From Choanephora cucurbitarum (taxonomy: Eukaryota; Mucoromycota; Mucoromycetes; Mucorales; Choanephoraceae): a stretch of DNA of 64,000 nucleotides. The DNA lies in contig JAIWNI010000012.1 of NCBI GenBank assembly GCA_025331435.1, forward strand, positions 393,626-457,625, in the 5' to 3' direction. Positions within the stretch are counted from its first letter, which is position 1, and each line of letters opens with the position of its first letter. The translations under genes and the position numbers were made by a program. A model generated the notes under the pieces. That model searched no databases. It saw only the letters and a program-made list of their open reading frames with translations, and had not been told where the DNA came from. Below are positions 46,330 to 57,693 of the stretch, piece by piece.

Positions 46330-47816
46330 TTATGGGTGATGTCTTTTATTGCTCATGCTACTACCACCACCATTTGAATCATCTTCTCTTTTCCTTTTTT
46401 GCCTTGCTTCCGTCGGATGAGAAGTTTCTCTAGGAACAGGTTGGCTTTCAAGTTGTTCGCTTGATAAGATAGATCCCAAGAAGTGATGTGCCAAACTCAA
46501 TATCTGAATGATTCTTGAAAGTCTTTGAATATGAAATTGTTCTGTCTATTATATCAAATGAGTGAGCAACTACCTCTTAATTGACTTCTTTTAGTTTACC
46601 ATAGAATGAGATGAGCTCAAGCCAGTAGCTATGGATCGTAAAAAGGGTGCTAATTCATCATATGTATCTGTCAGTTCATTCATAACAAGATTCACCTTAG
46701 ATGAGAGATCTGATTGTTGAGATAATAATCTTCTGGCTTCTTGAATAGCAGGTAATGAAGTAGGTCTTGAGAAATCCTGCATTGGACGCTCTTGAGCTTT
46801 TCATGTGTCCATTAGTTGTCAACAAGAATCTGATTAAACTAAGCTTACATGTACTCAAAGGTGATCGCAATAGACTCTTGATTTCTTTAACATAAGCCAA
46901 GGTGCGAGATAATCGCATATCCAAAGAAGACTAAATGAACACAAGTTCGAACATCAGGAACAAGACTGTGATGGGCGTTAGACTCTTACTGGTACAGGAA
47001 ATGACAAGATGCTTTCTCGCTGATAGTTGGTTCTTTCTGGTGTCAAGAAATCAAAGGGTGGTTGAGCAGAAGATAATGTCTGAAAGATACTCTAAACAAG
47101 AAAAAGGAATGTAAAGAAAAACGCAAGAGAGCTAAAGACAGACAAGTGATTAGATTGAGTACTATACAGGTCGTGCAGAGAACAAGGATCGTGTAGGTGG
47201 CGACAAGGGACTGTTTCTCAAAGAAACCGATGAACCCAATCTACCAAACAAGGCTGAAGTCAACTAAAATCCATTTGAGTTAGCACCCCTTTCCTATTTC
47301 TGCCTCCCCTTACTTGTTGATCACTTACACTTCTCAAACTAGGTAGTCTAGAAATAGCAGCATCTAATGTGATGATTGTGTATTCTTCTCTGTGTTGTCT
47401 TCTTCTTCTTGAGTCACCTTTTTTTTTGCATAAATATATAATTTCAAAGTCCTCTTTAACCACTTACCACTGTTAGAAGGTAGAGGTCGAGCAACTAGAT
47501 GAATGACTTTGCCATTATCCAGATTTTCTAATATATACATTGTCTCTTAGATAAAGGCTACTTTGTAAAGAAGTATGTGTTTCCTTATTAAAAGGCAAAA
47601 GGATAGCATACCATAGTCCAATAGGTTTTTGTCGTCTTTCAACACTTTGCCTCGAAAAATAAGGCGCTGCCGAAGACTATCAATGTCAAATAGATGTTGT
47701 ATCTTATCCTTCAGTTCCAAAACAGTAGCATTTCGAGGTAGAAAAACTGACTTTGTTTGTTGCTCGATGGACTTGATGAACAGTTCGATGGCGCTTGTGT
47801 TATCGTTTGTGTTCAT
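46330..47816 (-). CDS. Ubiquitin-like-domain protein (eight exons)
   Basis: Exons 47816-47612, 47527-47468, 47417-47329, 47263-47168, 47091-46990, 46930-46849, 46796-46600 and 46545-46330 give 348 aa. The first 90 residues form a ubiquitin-like domain: FIKSIEQQTKSVFLPRNATV, LKDKIQHLFDI, RLIFRGKVLKDDKNLLDYG and NGKVIHLVARP. No terminal Gly-Gly follows, so it is an integral UBL, as in BAG6, ubiquilin and Dsk2. The rest is Ser-rich then helical (LAYVKEIKSLLRS, EARRLLSQQSDLSSKVNLVMNEL), with a basic C-terminus KRKRE. No UBA domain is seen. It may be a proteasome or chaperone adaptor; orthology is unresolved. Confidence 0.75.
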
Positions 47817-47921
47817 TTCCTAAAAAAAAAAGAGAAAAGAAAAAGACACTGATTTTCGGGAGACGAAATAATACTCTCCCTTTTATAGAGAGAGAGAGAG
47901 GAGGAGAAAAAAGATCATCGT

Positions 47922-50591
47922 TTATTGTACATTATAAGGTGGAGGTGGAGGGTTTTCTCTCTGTTGTTGATTGTTTCCATTAAAGCGAAACTGTCTGACA
48001 TACACAAGATAGCCTACCAATAAGCAAATAGACAGAATCAACAGGCTCTCAAACAATTCATCTTCTTCAGAAAAATCATCAAGACCATAAGGATCACTGC
48101 CAAAGACATCATCTTCACCTAATCTCTCTTGTTCTTCTCGCTCCTTTTGCTTCTTCATCTTGTATTGACGCTCCATTTCCTCTCCAATATCGTGATCATT
48201 GCCTCCTTCTGTTACTTCTTTGTTTCTCGTTGGCTTCTGCATATTATCATCATTCGTTGAGTCAAGAGCAGGACCCACTTCATGACCCATCATCCATTCC
48301 CAGTAGTACTTGACATACATCTTGAGAAGGGAGAGCTTGACTGGCAGATAGGCATCTTGCTCAATATTCAGAGCATGATCATAAGCACGTTTCGCAAGAT
48401 GGAAATCCTTAGCCACACCAACCCCATTCTCATACATCCAGCCTAAATTCCAAAAGGCAAGTGGAGATCCTTGCATCTCAGCCGCCAAGCGATAACAAGA
48501 CACGGCCTTCTCATAATCCACTGTGGTACCGATGCCTTTGAAATAATAATCGCCCATCTTGACGCGAGCATCTACATTGTTTTGGTTGGCAGATCGTGTC
48601 CAATAGATGAAAGCAGATTCTTGAGGATTCAATCCGCTCATCGCCAATGACTCTTCTTTCTGTTCCTCCATGCTCACCCATGGAAGATGAGTCAACATAC
48701 GCTTGTCGTTATCTAACATGTAGGCTACATTCGATTGAGCTACCTCATATCCTCTTTCGGCAGCTAGAAGGTAATGAACTAGAGCGTTTTCTTGATCGTT
48801 ATCCTTGTAAGCCTGATACGCTTCTTCTACTGTCGGATTCAGCCAATCTCCTCTCTCTGCAATGGCTTTGTAATAAGAGACAGCGACACGACAAGAGGGT
48901 CGAGGTGCCAGATTTTGTTCGTTCAGATGAGCCAAGTACCAATAGGCCAACAAGTGCTTTGCATCTGCTGCCTTTGTAAACAGACGTATAGCCAAGGGCA
49001 TGCTAGATTCTGTTTGAGCATATTCAATCGCTAAATTCACTTGAGCATGAGGATTCTCTTGATCTGCTGCCTTTTTGAAGAGTTCAATCGCCTTGTCTCG
49101 GTTTTTAGGAACAACAATACCATCTAGGTACATCATGCCCAGTGCATTCTGAGAAGTAGCATCTCCTAGACGTTTACCGATCTCAAACCAGCCATGAGCT
49201 ACCTTGGGATTCACAGGTACACCTTCTCCACGCCAATGCATCAAGCCAAGGTACCCTGCTGCCTGTCCAATGGCTTTCCCATGTTTAGAGGGTATCTTGC
49301 CGTTGGCTGGAATCTTATCAACAATCTGACCAAAGAACACAAGGGCCTCATCAAAGTTGCGAGCGATACTTCGGGTGCCTAGATAATAGACTTGACCTAG
49401 CATCAACTGAGCATCCATATCTTGTTTGGCAGCCAAGTAGCGCCAATACTGTAAGATCTCTTCCATGCTCACTGTCTTTTCATGAGCCCCTGTACCATGG
49501 CGTGCGCGTTTATCGGTTGTCAAGCTAGCTCCATAACCATAGATACCGCCTTCCTTTTCTGATAGGCGTACTTTAGAGAGAGGAGGTGTATGGCCGCCAG
49601 GTGGTCCAGACAGATAATAATCAATCACCTTGGTAGCCACACGCTTATAATGATAGAGTGCGTCTTCACATGTTTCCTCTGTACCAATGCCCATCAGGTA
49701 TCGATAACCCAGTGTCATTTCTGCTGCTGTATCTCCACCATGGGCAGCAAATGTATGATACAGGAGTGCCTTTGCTTGATCTCTAGGTACTACATTACCC
49801 ATGCCTGTTGAATACATAAATCCAATCATCTGTTGAGCAGTAGCATTGCCTTTAGAGGCCAGTTCATGATAATATCCAAATGCATGATGGTAGTTTCGAG
49901 GATGGCTGTATTTTGAAAACTAAGAAAGCAGATAAGCTCTTGAGAAAAACAAGTAGACCAATTCACTTACAAAATGAAGTTCGGCTAACAGTAACAAGGC
50001 ATCGTTGTTTTCATAGTCATGAGCTGCTTTCTTTAACATCTGAGTGGCACTGGATAGTTCTGTTTCTTTCAGGTGGTTTAGCTCTTTTAATTTTTCTGAA
50101 GATAGCATAAGTGATGTTGTGGTTGTTTTGGATTGCCATGAATGCAGTAATGTTTGTAACAGTCGATCGGTCATACTGAATTTATGATGTTTTGTTGATT
50201 TGGAGGTTGCATTAGTGTATTTCTGATCAATCAGCTCTAACTGTTTCAATGCTTCTTGATACAATCGTTGGCCTAATAAAAGAAATGCCTGTCAACATAT
50301 ATCAATGCAAGTAAAGCGAGAAATTTACCTTCAGTTATGTAATCAGGGGCTCCTTTTTCTATGGATGTTGTTAATACCTATGACACAATGAATTTATGAG
50401 TGTTTATCAAAGAAAGAAGTAGTCATTTACTTGTTGTTGGTCACTAGAAGCCATAGTAAACTGAGCAAGGCAGCTCAAGACAATGGCTGTTGAAGATGGT
50501 TAACATCGTCATCTCTTTATCCATTCCTTATTCTCTTACGAGCAAAACATATTGCTTTCTTCCAACACTTTGACTGTTTTTGTCTAGTCAT
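47922..50591 (-). CDS. HRD3: SEL1L/Hrd3-type ERAD adaptor (five exons)
   Basis: Exons 50591-50540, 50486-50431, 50377-50329, 50272-49971 and 49919-47922 encode 818 aa. Hrd3/SEL1L holds the Hrd1 ubiquitin ligase and receives misfolded glycoproteins in the ER lumen. The short first exon and exon 2 together make a signal peptide (basic MTRQKQSKCWKK, then AICFAPIVLSCLAQFTMA). Many Sel1 repeats follow (for example AAEMTLGYRYLMGIGT, AYLGLMHWRGEGVP, SQNALGMMYLDG, AFWNLGWMYENGVGV). One membrane segment near the end (LLILSICLLVGYLVYV) gives a type I topology, and the tail ends PPPPPYNV. Other Sel1 proteins are possible, but this layout is specific. Confidence 0.88.
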
Positions 50592-50829
50592 TCTATTGAA
50601 CAATAAAAAAAAAGAAAAGAAAAGAAAAGAAAAAGGAGTGAATTCTGCTTAAACGCGTACTTGCTGTTGATTGGCTGAATGATGTACTTTTGTGTATCAT
50701 ACAATCCATTCACCTATCAAGTTGTACAAAACAATAGTAATAAAATATACAGAACTAGTATAAATGCATGAAATAAATATATTTAGTGTATACAAACATA
50801 AAAAAAAAACTGGTATTCTAATACACCAT

Positions 50830-51949
50830 TTAGCGAGTTTCGACAAATTTCACTAAAGAAAACAAAAGGGTATCAGTGTCATAGATAGAGAGGATATAGG
50901 CTTGATTAAAACTTACATTTATAGAGTCTTGTTTGTCGTTTCTGAAGAGGTTTCTTTTTATATACAAATGCTTTTTCAGTCTGAGTAGTTTCTGGTGGTA
51001 TAGTGTGATCAATGATATGATGCTGTGCAATAAACTGCCTTATTTCTTCTTCTAATTCATCTTCCATCGCTTGGTTTTCTTCTGATACTTCTCCCAATGT
51101 GCCTTTCTCTAACTTGCGAAGTACACGATCTCTTCGCATAGGATCATTCAACATCATTGTCACTTTGGTAGCAGCCCCAAAGAAGCCAGGACCTATTGTG
51201 AAAGAGGGATCTTCCCAATGAAAGACAGAAGGATCATAATGACGGAATGGATCCACTACATGGTTGACAATTTCAATGCCTTCCATATCATCATCATCGT
51301 CATCATCATGATCTGAGTTCGTTGTTTGCTTTACAGGTAAGGGTTGGTTTTGCTCTTCTTCCTTCTGTTGGAAGTGGTGAAGGTGACGACGATGGAATGT
51401 ATGTCGACCTAGCAATTCTTGTTCTTTTAACAAGCTCTTTTTCTTTTTCTTTTGTGAGCCACCTAGAATCAGACGTGGTTGGCTGTTGGTGTTTGTACTG
51501 GCGATAGAAGAAGGCGGAGAAGAGGAATTGGAGACACCTAACCAAAAGGCTTCATCTTCAGCTAGGTTTGTTGTAGCTGTTGTTGATGTTGTCACTGTGT
51601 TTTTCATATCTTCAAATTCAGATAGACTGGTCACAGTCTGTTGACTGGATATCATACCACGTTGAGTAGGAGACGAGCGATGAGGTGACCGAACAAACTC
51701 AATAGATTCTTGCTGTCGATGAGGTGACCCTATATGCTTCTCTAAGGCTCTCGCATCGGAGGCTCGCTTCAGTTCTTTTTTAAGCTGATTGTATTTCTTA
51801 TAGAACTTTTCAATATTAGGTCTGTCACTAATATCCTTTATGGTAGGTGGTCTGTCATGTTTCTCAGCAAAGACAGATTCCCAACGTCTTAAATCTTTTT
51901 TTGTGCGAATGACTTTTCTCTGTAGTAATTCATATTCTTCATCATTCAT
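50830..51949 (-). CDS. SLD2: Sld2-like DNA replication initiation factor (two exons)
   Basis: Exons 51949-50917 and 50852-50830 encode 351 aa. Sld2/Drc1 is the CDK-activated factor that with Dpb11 loads the replicative helicase components; its N-terminus matches that of animal RecQL4. The N-terminal block RTKKDLRRWESVFAEKHDRPPTIKDI, then PNIEKFYKKYNQLKKEL is characteristic. The pattern S-P-x-R/K, a full CDK consensus, occurs in GSPHR and RSPHRSSPTQR at about residues 73-95. The C-terminus has AFVYKKKPLQKRQTRLYK, a known Sld2 signature. The last seven residues come from a 23-nt exon. No helicase domain is fused, as in other fungi. Confidence 0.82.
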
Positions 51950-52039
51950 TTCTTCGTTATGATATAAAAGGGAGAATAAAGAAAAAGGAAAAAAGAAAAT
52001 TCCTTTTGTACTTCAAAAAAAAATCCCCTTTGGGCTTTG

Positions 52040-52067
52040 ACGCGTCACGTAAAAAATTAAGACGCGT
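52040..52067. promoter_or_regulatory. Pair of MluI cell-cycle boxes upstream of SLD2
   Basis: ACGCGT occurs at 52040-52045 and 52062-52067, 91-118 bp upstream of the SLD2 ATG. Paired ACGCGT sites drive G1/S expression of replication genes through MBF in yeasts. The link here is inferred from motif and gene function. Confidence 0.5.
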
Positions 52068-52130
52068 TTAAAAATAATTCTGACGTTTTGATTGGATAGA
52101 ACACTCCTTCTTGTGTCCGTGTGTAGCAAT

Positions 52131-52331
52131 TCATAAACTGACATAGAGCCGAGAATATACAGGTTCTTCTGGTTGAACTTTTACCTCTGAAGATATGTTT
52201 TTATTAGGCCGGGTTATAAGACGCGCCATATTTTGTTTCAATTGATTTTTGTCAAGAAAAAGAAATTGAATGTCTATGTTATCACCAAGATGTTCAGCCA
52301 ATTGTCTCTGTTGTTCCTCTGCATTTTTGTG
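52131..52331 (-). CDS. Possible terminal exon of an unidentified gene
   Basis: A 67-codon frame running from a good acceptor (CTTAG at 52332-52336) to TGA 52131-52133 encodes HKNAEEQQRQLAEHLGDNID followed by IQFLFLDKNQLKQNMARLI and ends YSRLYVSL. Composition and codon use look coding and the segment looks like a helical protein, but I could not find upstream exons with confidence in 52340-52960. It may be the last exon of a small gene, or a fragment. No function is recognised. Confidence 0.35.
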   Translation of the reverse strand, partial: HKNAEEQQRQLAEHLGDNIDIQFLFLDKNQLKQNMARLITRPNKNISSEVKVQPEEPVYSRLYVSL

Positions 52332-52968
52332 CTAAGACAAGATACAACTCCTCATTTTATTTTACTTTAAATCCCTTCTTCTGAAACCTTCTCAAATACG
52401 TATCGTCAATTTAGCTATTAAACCTCCTACTCCCCTCTCCACTTCTAAAGATAGCCTGACTATAAGTCTACTCAACTAGGATCAAACCTGTATCTCTCAA
52501 GTAGTCCTATCCAGGACACGGCAAGTATTGTCTTTAAACTCCTAAGCACTTTCCATCAATCTTGACATCTTATGTCTCATAAACAAACAAAAAGTAGTAA
52601 AGAAACATCCTGGTTATATTTTCAATAAGCACAGAAACCACGAGCCTAGTCTGTAGTTATTTACGCTGGTGTCAAGATTACATTGAGGATAACTATCCAG
52701 TGTTGGTATCAATATAGAGACTTCAGCTCGTTGATGTAATTGATTTTTCGGCTACAAGCATTTTAAATAGTGTCTTGTTGCTCAAGCCCAGGATGATCTT
52801 TTGTATTTAATACTAATAAAAAAAAAAAAGAAATAAACTTTTTGAAGCCAAAGTCAATGCTCATTCATGTGTTTGAAGTTCCGCATTTGAAAGTGACGTG
52901 GCTTTAGGTGAAAATGCAAACAGAACGCATAAACACGCTTTTCTTTCTGTAACATATTAAAAGTAGAC
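52332..52968. other. Region between unidentified exon and UFD2
   Basis: 637 bp. It should hold the UFD2 promoter and any upstream exons of the minus-strand fragment. A plus-strand frame near 52374-52481 (with IRIVNLAIKPPTPLSTSK) looks faintly protein-like but is only about 36 codons. Nothing else is seen. Confidence 0.35.
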
Positions 52969-55900
52969 ATGGAGAACGACCAAAACATCAGTGATGCCGA
53001 CAGAGTAATGTTTCCTCAAAAAAAAAAAAGAATCTCTGATGAAACTAACTCGGTTTTCCTTGCACAGATCCGACTTAAGCGTTTAGCAAAACTTCAACAA
53101 CAACAGCAGCAACCACAGTCAAGTTCGAATGAATCCAAGCCAACTTCTTCTACAAAAACAGCTCTTCCTACTTTGGACGAGTTTGTACCCCTAAAGAAAC
53201 CGACACCTAAAAAGACATCTATTGAAGTAAGACAATACAAATGTTATGATCTTATATCATAAGCATTCTCAATTAATCTATCTTCAAAGACTACTCCTCA
53301 ACAACAACAACAACAAATAAAATCATCGCCACAATCAGCTACATCGCCTGTAACGAAACCAGCCAAAAGCTTCGAAGAATGGCAAGATGATGTCCTTTCC
53401 CGTGTCCTTCAAGTGACTTTGAATGTGAGTTTTCTCTTCTATTCTCTTGAGTGATGTGCTGATTATCTTCTTCTTTTTTTTTCTTAGCCAAGCAACATGT
53501 ATAAACAAGGCAAATGTGTTTATTTGTCTGGTTTAGCAGAGGAATTGGTAGAGGAAAATGGTAGTTAGTTGGATGATACGCATACTCTTCCGTAATTAAC
53601 TTAAGCCCTATAAATGATATTTAGAACCTCATCCTAACAGGTTGTCCGAAAAGATGTTGGATCGTATCATTGTTGCCAGACTCTCATTAGACCCTACAGA
53701 GCCTGATCCCAGCTTGCCTCAAGATATTGCCAGTACATTACAACTACCTGATTTTGATTATTTGTTACAATGTTGGAAGGCAGCGCATGAGATTCGAAAG
53801 AATACAGCATTCAGAAGCAAAAACCTGGAGAAGTCAATTTTAGATCAACGATTGGCCGTGCTGGACAATGTAAAGGCTTTGATTGTGTCCTATTCTGGTC
53901 TTGTACTGCAAATGCCAGACATGTTTCCTCAATTGCATAGGTAATGTAGATATGTACTGTAACAAATCAGGCCTATAGGCTCAACCATATCGTTTTATAA
54001 AGTGATCAATTGGGTCCAAAACAACTTGTGTCACGTTTAAAGGCATTGCCTGACACTAGCGAAGGATTACCTACAGACTACCTTGCTGAATTAGTCAGTC
54101 GCTTTAGTGAGGATGGATTAGATATGGTATGGTTATGGATTATAGACGAAACAAGAAACTGACGTTGCGTGCATAGATTCTGGGTCCTGCTATTGCTTTA
54201 CTCTCTCAAGAGATAAGTAGACAGAATATCTTGAGTGAATTTAAGCCCTCTATGCAATCTATTGCTTATTTATCCGAAAACAAATCGATTGCTTCTATGG
54301 TAAGGATAGGATAAAAAGAAAAGCTATAGGTATATGCAAACATCTTATTTTGGTTCTCTTTGTTTTTTAGTTGACTACATTAGAAGAATTCGATCCATCT
54401 CATGCTACAGCTAAGAACATAGAGCAGATTTCATTAATGGGTCCCTTGTTTAGATTGAGTGCATACCCAGATAATACAGTAAAGTATATGATATCCTTCT
54501 TATTACTTATAACTCACATACTACCGATATTCAGTCAAAGGTGGCAGAGAATTATTTCCAAAATGCTGAAGGTAGAAATGCAGCAGATTTAGAATCATCC
54601 AAAAATGGTCTTCGGGGTAGTGTTTTAAACATTCAGGTAAATTGGCTTATTTTCTTTCCCTTGCGATAAAACTCATCTGGATCAATAGAGAACTATGTTT
54701 GGTATATGTAATTCTATGGTCAGAGCCAATGCTAACTCAAGAGATCAGTTGTTGAGTTATTTTGGACATATCGTCAAGTTGAACGAAAAGAGGGCTCAGA
54801 TGCAAGTAGATCCTGAGACAGTGTCTTCAGATGGATTTATGCATAATATAGCCGCTGTCTTATTGTCCTTCTGTGATCCCTTTATGGACCTGCGTGCTTC
54901 CAAGATTGATAAGATTGACCCTACTTTCTTCCGTACCAGCAAACGATTGGATGTGACTGAAGATACCAAGATCAATGCTACTAAAGAGCAATCAGATGCT
55001 TATTATGGTGAACAACAACCTTTGAAAGGTAACTTTTTTTTTCTTTATTTTGAGATAAGCCAAGTACCTTGTTTAATCTCTCTCTCTCTTTTAATAGCCC
55101 ATAACTTTATCACTGAAATATTCTTCATGACATTGTCCTTTATGCATTATGGTCCCATTCGTGCCTATGTCAATTTCAACGAATTCATTCGTGAATACAA
55201 TGAAACCAAGAAACAGACAGAGAGAGCACAACAAGAAGCACTCCGTACAGCCAATGTAAGCATTCAAAAGATCAGCTCTGACATGTTCTATCCAGAAACT
55301 AACCAATCTCTATTATAGACTCCTCAAGGCGTAATGAGTGATTTTGTAGCTAAAAGGATGAAAGCCAAATTGGAGCAAATGACTGCTTATCGATTGGCCT
55401 ATGAAGCTATGTTGTTGGATTCTTCTTTCTTGTCTGAAACATTAAGATTTTATGATCTTGTGATGGCCTGGCTAATTCGTCTAGTGGATCCTAACCATAA
55501 GCATCCTTGGGAAAAAGTCAGTTTGCCTTTACCCAGTCAAGTTCCTGATGCATTTGCTATGTTGCCAGAATGGATCGTTGAAGACATTGTTGAACTCTTT
55601 ATCTTTATTGGAAAGTAAGTGTATTGGTTTTTACTGTGCTTTCATATGTGTTCACATTATCGGCTTTTGTGTATAGGTATGGTTACGAGACAAATGTGAT
55701 GCGAGATCATCCTCATGACGAATTGGTTGCTTTTATTGTGACCTTCTTGAGAAATGCCAAGTATGTCAAGAATCCTTATTTGAAGGCCAAGTTGGTTGAA
55801 ATCCTCTTCTTCTTCACCTATCCTATTGCCAAAGGAGTTCCTGGTGAGCTAGAAAATATCTTGAATTCCCACCCATTGGCACTACAACACCTTGTACCTT

Positions 55901-57083
55901 CCTTGATGAATTTCTATGTTGAAGTGGAGCAGACAGGTGCTAGTTCACAATTTTATGACAAATTCAATATTCGTTATAATATCAGTCATGTCATGAAAAC
56001 CATCTGGAGTCATCCAGCTCATCGTGCCAAATTAAGGGAAGAAAGCAGGTAAGCGAGAATAATGAGCATCATATTTTTGTATTGACTCTATCTTGATAGA
56101 AACTCAACCAACTTTACTCGTTTTGTAAACATGTTGATGAGTGATGTGACTTATCTGATGGATGAGAGTCTAAGCAAATTGACTGAGATTCATCAAATTC
56201 AATTAGAAATGAATGATCAAGCAACCTGGGAAGCACAGACACCTGTAAGTACTTCTATCTCATGTATATATGGTAGCTAACACAACATGAAGCAACATCG
56301 TCAAGAAAGAGAAGGTAGCTTGCCTTCATTGGAGAGACAGGCACAGTCTTATGTAGCCCTGGGTAATGAAACCGTGCATATGTTGAACTACATGACATCT
56401 GAAGTAGTAGAGCCTTTCTTGGTCAATGAGATTGTGGATCGTTTGGCTGCCATGTTAGACTATAATCTAGTTCAATTGGTAGGACCCAAATGTACCGAAC
56501 TTAAGGTCGCCAATCCCGAGAAATACCATTTCCAACCACGCAAGCTATTATCTGAGATCATTGATGTCTATCTCAACCTAAACTCGCCTGTCTTTGTTCA
56601 AGCAGTCGCTCGAGATGGTCGATCTTATCGTAAAGAATACTTTTCAAAAGCTGCCTTTATCCTCCAGAAGCACAACATCAAATCAACAGATCATATTCAT
56701 GCTTTGGAGAAATTTGTTCATCAGGTTGAATTGGCCATTCAAAGTGGCGTGGAAGAAGAAGAAGAATTGGGTGAAGTGCCTGATGAATTCCTTGGTAAAG
56801 TACTGAAAGCCAGATAAATTCAATTTTACTGATATGTTCCATCCTAGATCCTATCTTCTTTACATTGATGGAAGATCCTGTCTTGTTGCCTACATCCAGT
56901 GTGATTGTGGACCGCAGTACCATTCGTGCTCATCTATTGGGTGATACGCGTGATCCTTTCAATCGTATGCCATTGACAATGGAAATGGTTGAGCCTGCTA
57001 CTGAGTTGAAACAAAAGATTGCTGACTGGAAAGCTGAACAAAAGGGTAAAAAGGCATCTGAATCGATGGATACATCACCTTAA
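52969..57083 (+). CDS. UFD2: Ufd2 ubiquitin-chain elongation factor E4 (15 exons)
   Basis: Fifteen in-phase exons (first 52969-53226, last 56848-57083) encode 1095 aa. Ufd2 extends short ubiquitin chains on substrates handed over by Cdc48. The N-terminus is variable and Gln-rich. The long Ufd2 core follows, with [93 protein letters not shown] and [33 protein letters not shown]. The C-terminal U-box is complete: [40 protein letters not shown] and MPLT. The acceptor of exon 14 (ATGAAG at 56287-56292) is not pyrimidine-rich but is the only one keeping the frame. Confidence 0.95.
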
Positions 57084-57164
57084 ATACATACAAAATAAAA
57101 ACTAAAAAATGGGGAAATTGTATTGTCTACTCTGTACATTGTTGGAAAAAACTTTTATTCTTAA

Positions 57165-57539
57165 TTAGGGAGTGTCTACCTTCTTGGTGAAAAGGTTGGT
57201 TTTACGAGAAACATAAGGTCCAAGCTATAACAAATCATTTTAGTTTACAGTTCTTATTTTGTTGTGCATATAACATACTGCAAAGTTCTCGAGATCAGGA
57301 ACAACAAAGGTTCTGACCTTGTTCCAGTCAACTAAATAACCACCATTCTTTGTGTGTCTACCCATAGCACCAGATCTAGTACCTTTTTTTTTTGATAGAA
57401 AAAACAAAGTGTTTGTAAGGATATCTCTCTCTCTCTCTTTGTTTATGTCTTATTTACCCTTGTAGTAGTTGTGTCCTTTCTTTGCTGTTAATTGTAAGCG
57501 ACTAGCACCTCTAGGAATAGACTTGACAACACCAAACAT
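57165..57539 (-). CDS. MRPL27: Mitochondrial ribosomal protein mL41 (three exons)
   Basis: Exons 57539-57458, 57382-57279 and 57224-57165 encode 81 aa. The core YYKGTRSGAMGRHTKNGGYL, then VDWNKVRTFVVPDLENFALGPYVS matches the mL41/MRPL27 family, a component of the mitochondrial large ribosomal subunit. The short basic N-terminus (MFGVVKSIPRGASRLQLTAKKG) suits a mitochondrial import signal. Yeast MRPL27 is longer at both ends. The exon 2 acceptor follows a purine run (AAAAAAAAAAG), which is unusual, yet the frame and protein match are exact. Confidence 0.9.
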
Positions 57540-57693
57540 AGTAAAATATTATATACAAAAATGAAAGAAAAGAAAGAAAAAAAAGATTGACAGGGTTTCT
57601 GAAGTTTAAACTGTGTGACTACTGCATTAACATGCCTTGAAAGCTCTTTTCTTTCTTTCTTTCTCTCTCTCTTTTCTCCTTCTTTTGTTTGAC

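Noticed and set aside
52446..52512. tRNA-like T-arm (GGTTTGATCC on the minus strand)
   Set aside because: The T-loop lacks the invariant TTC and no acceptor stem, D-arm or anticodon arm can be folded around it.
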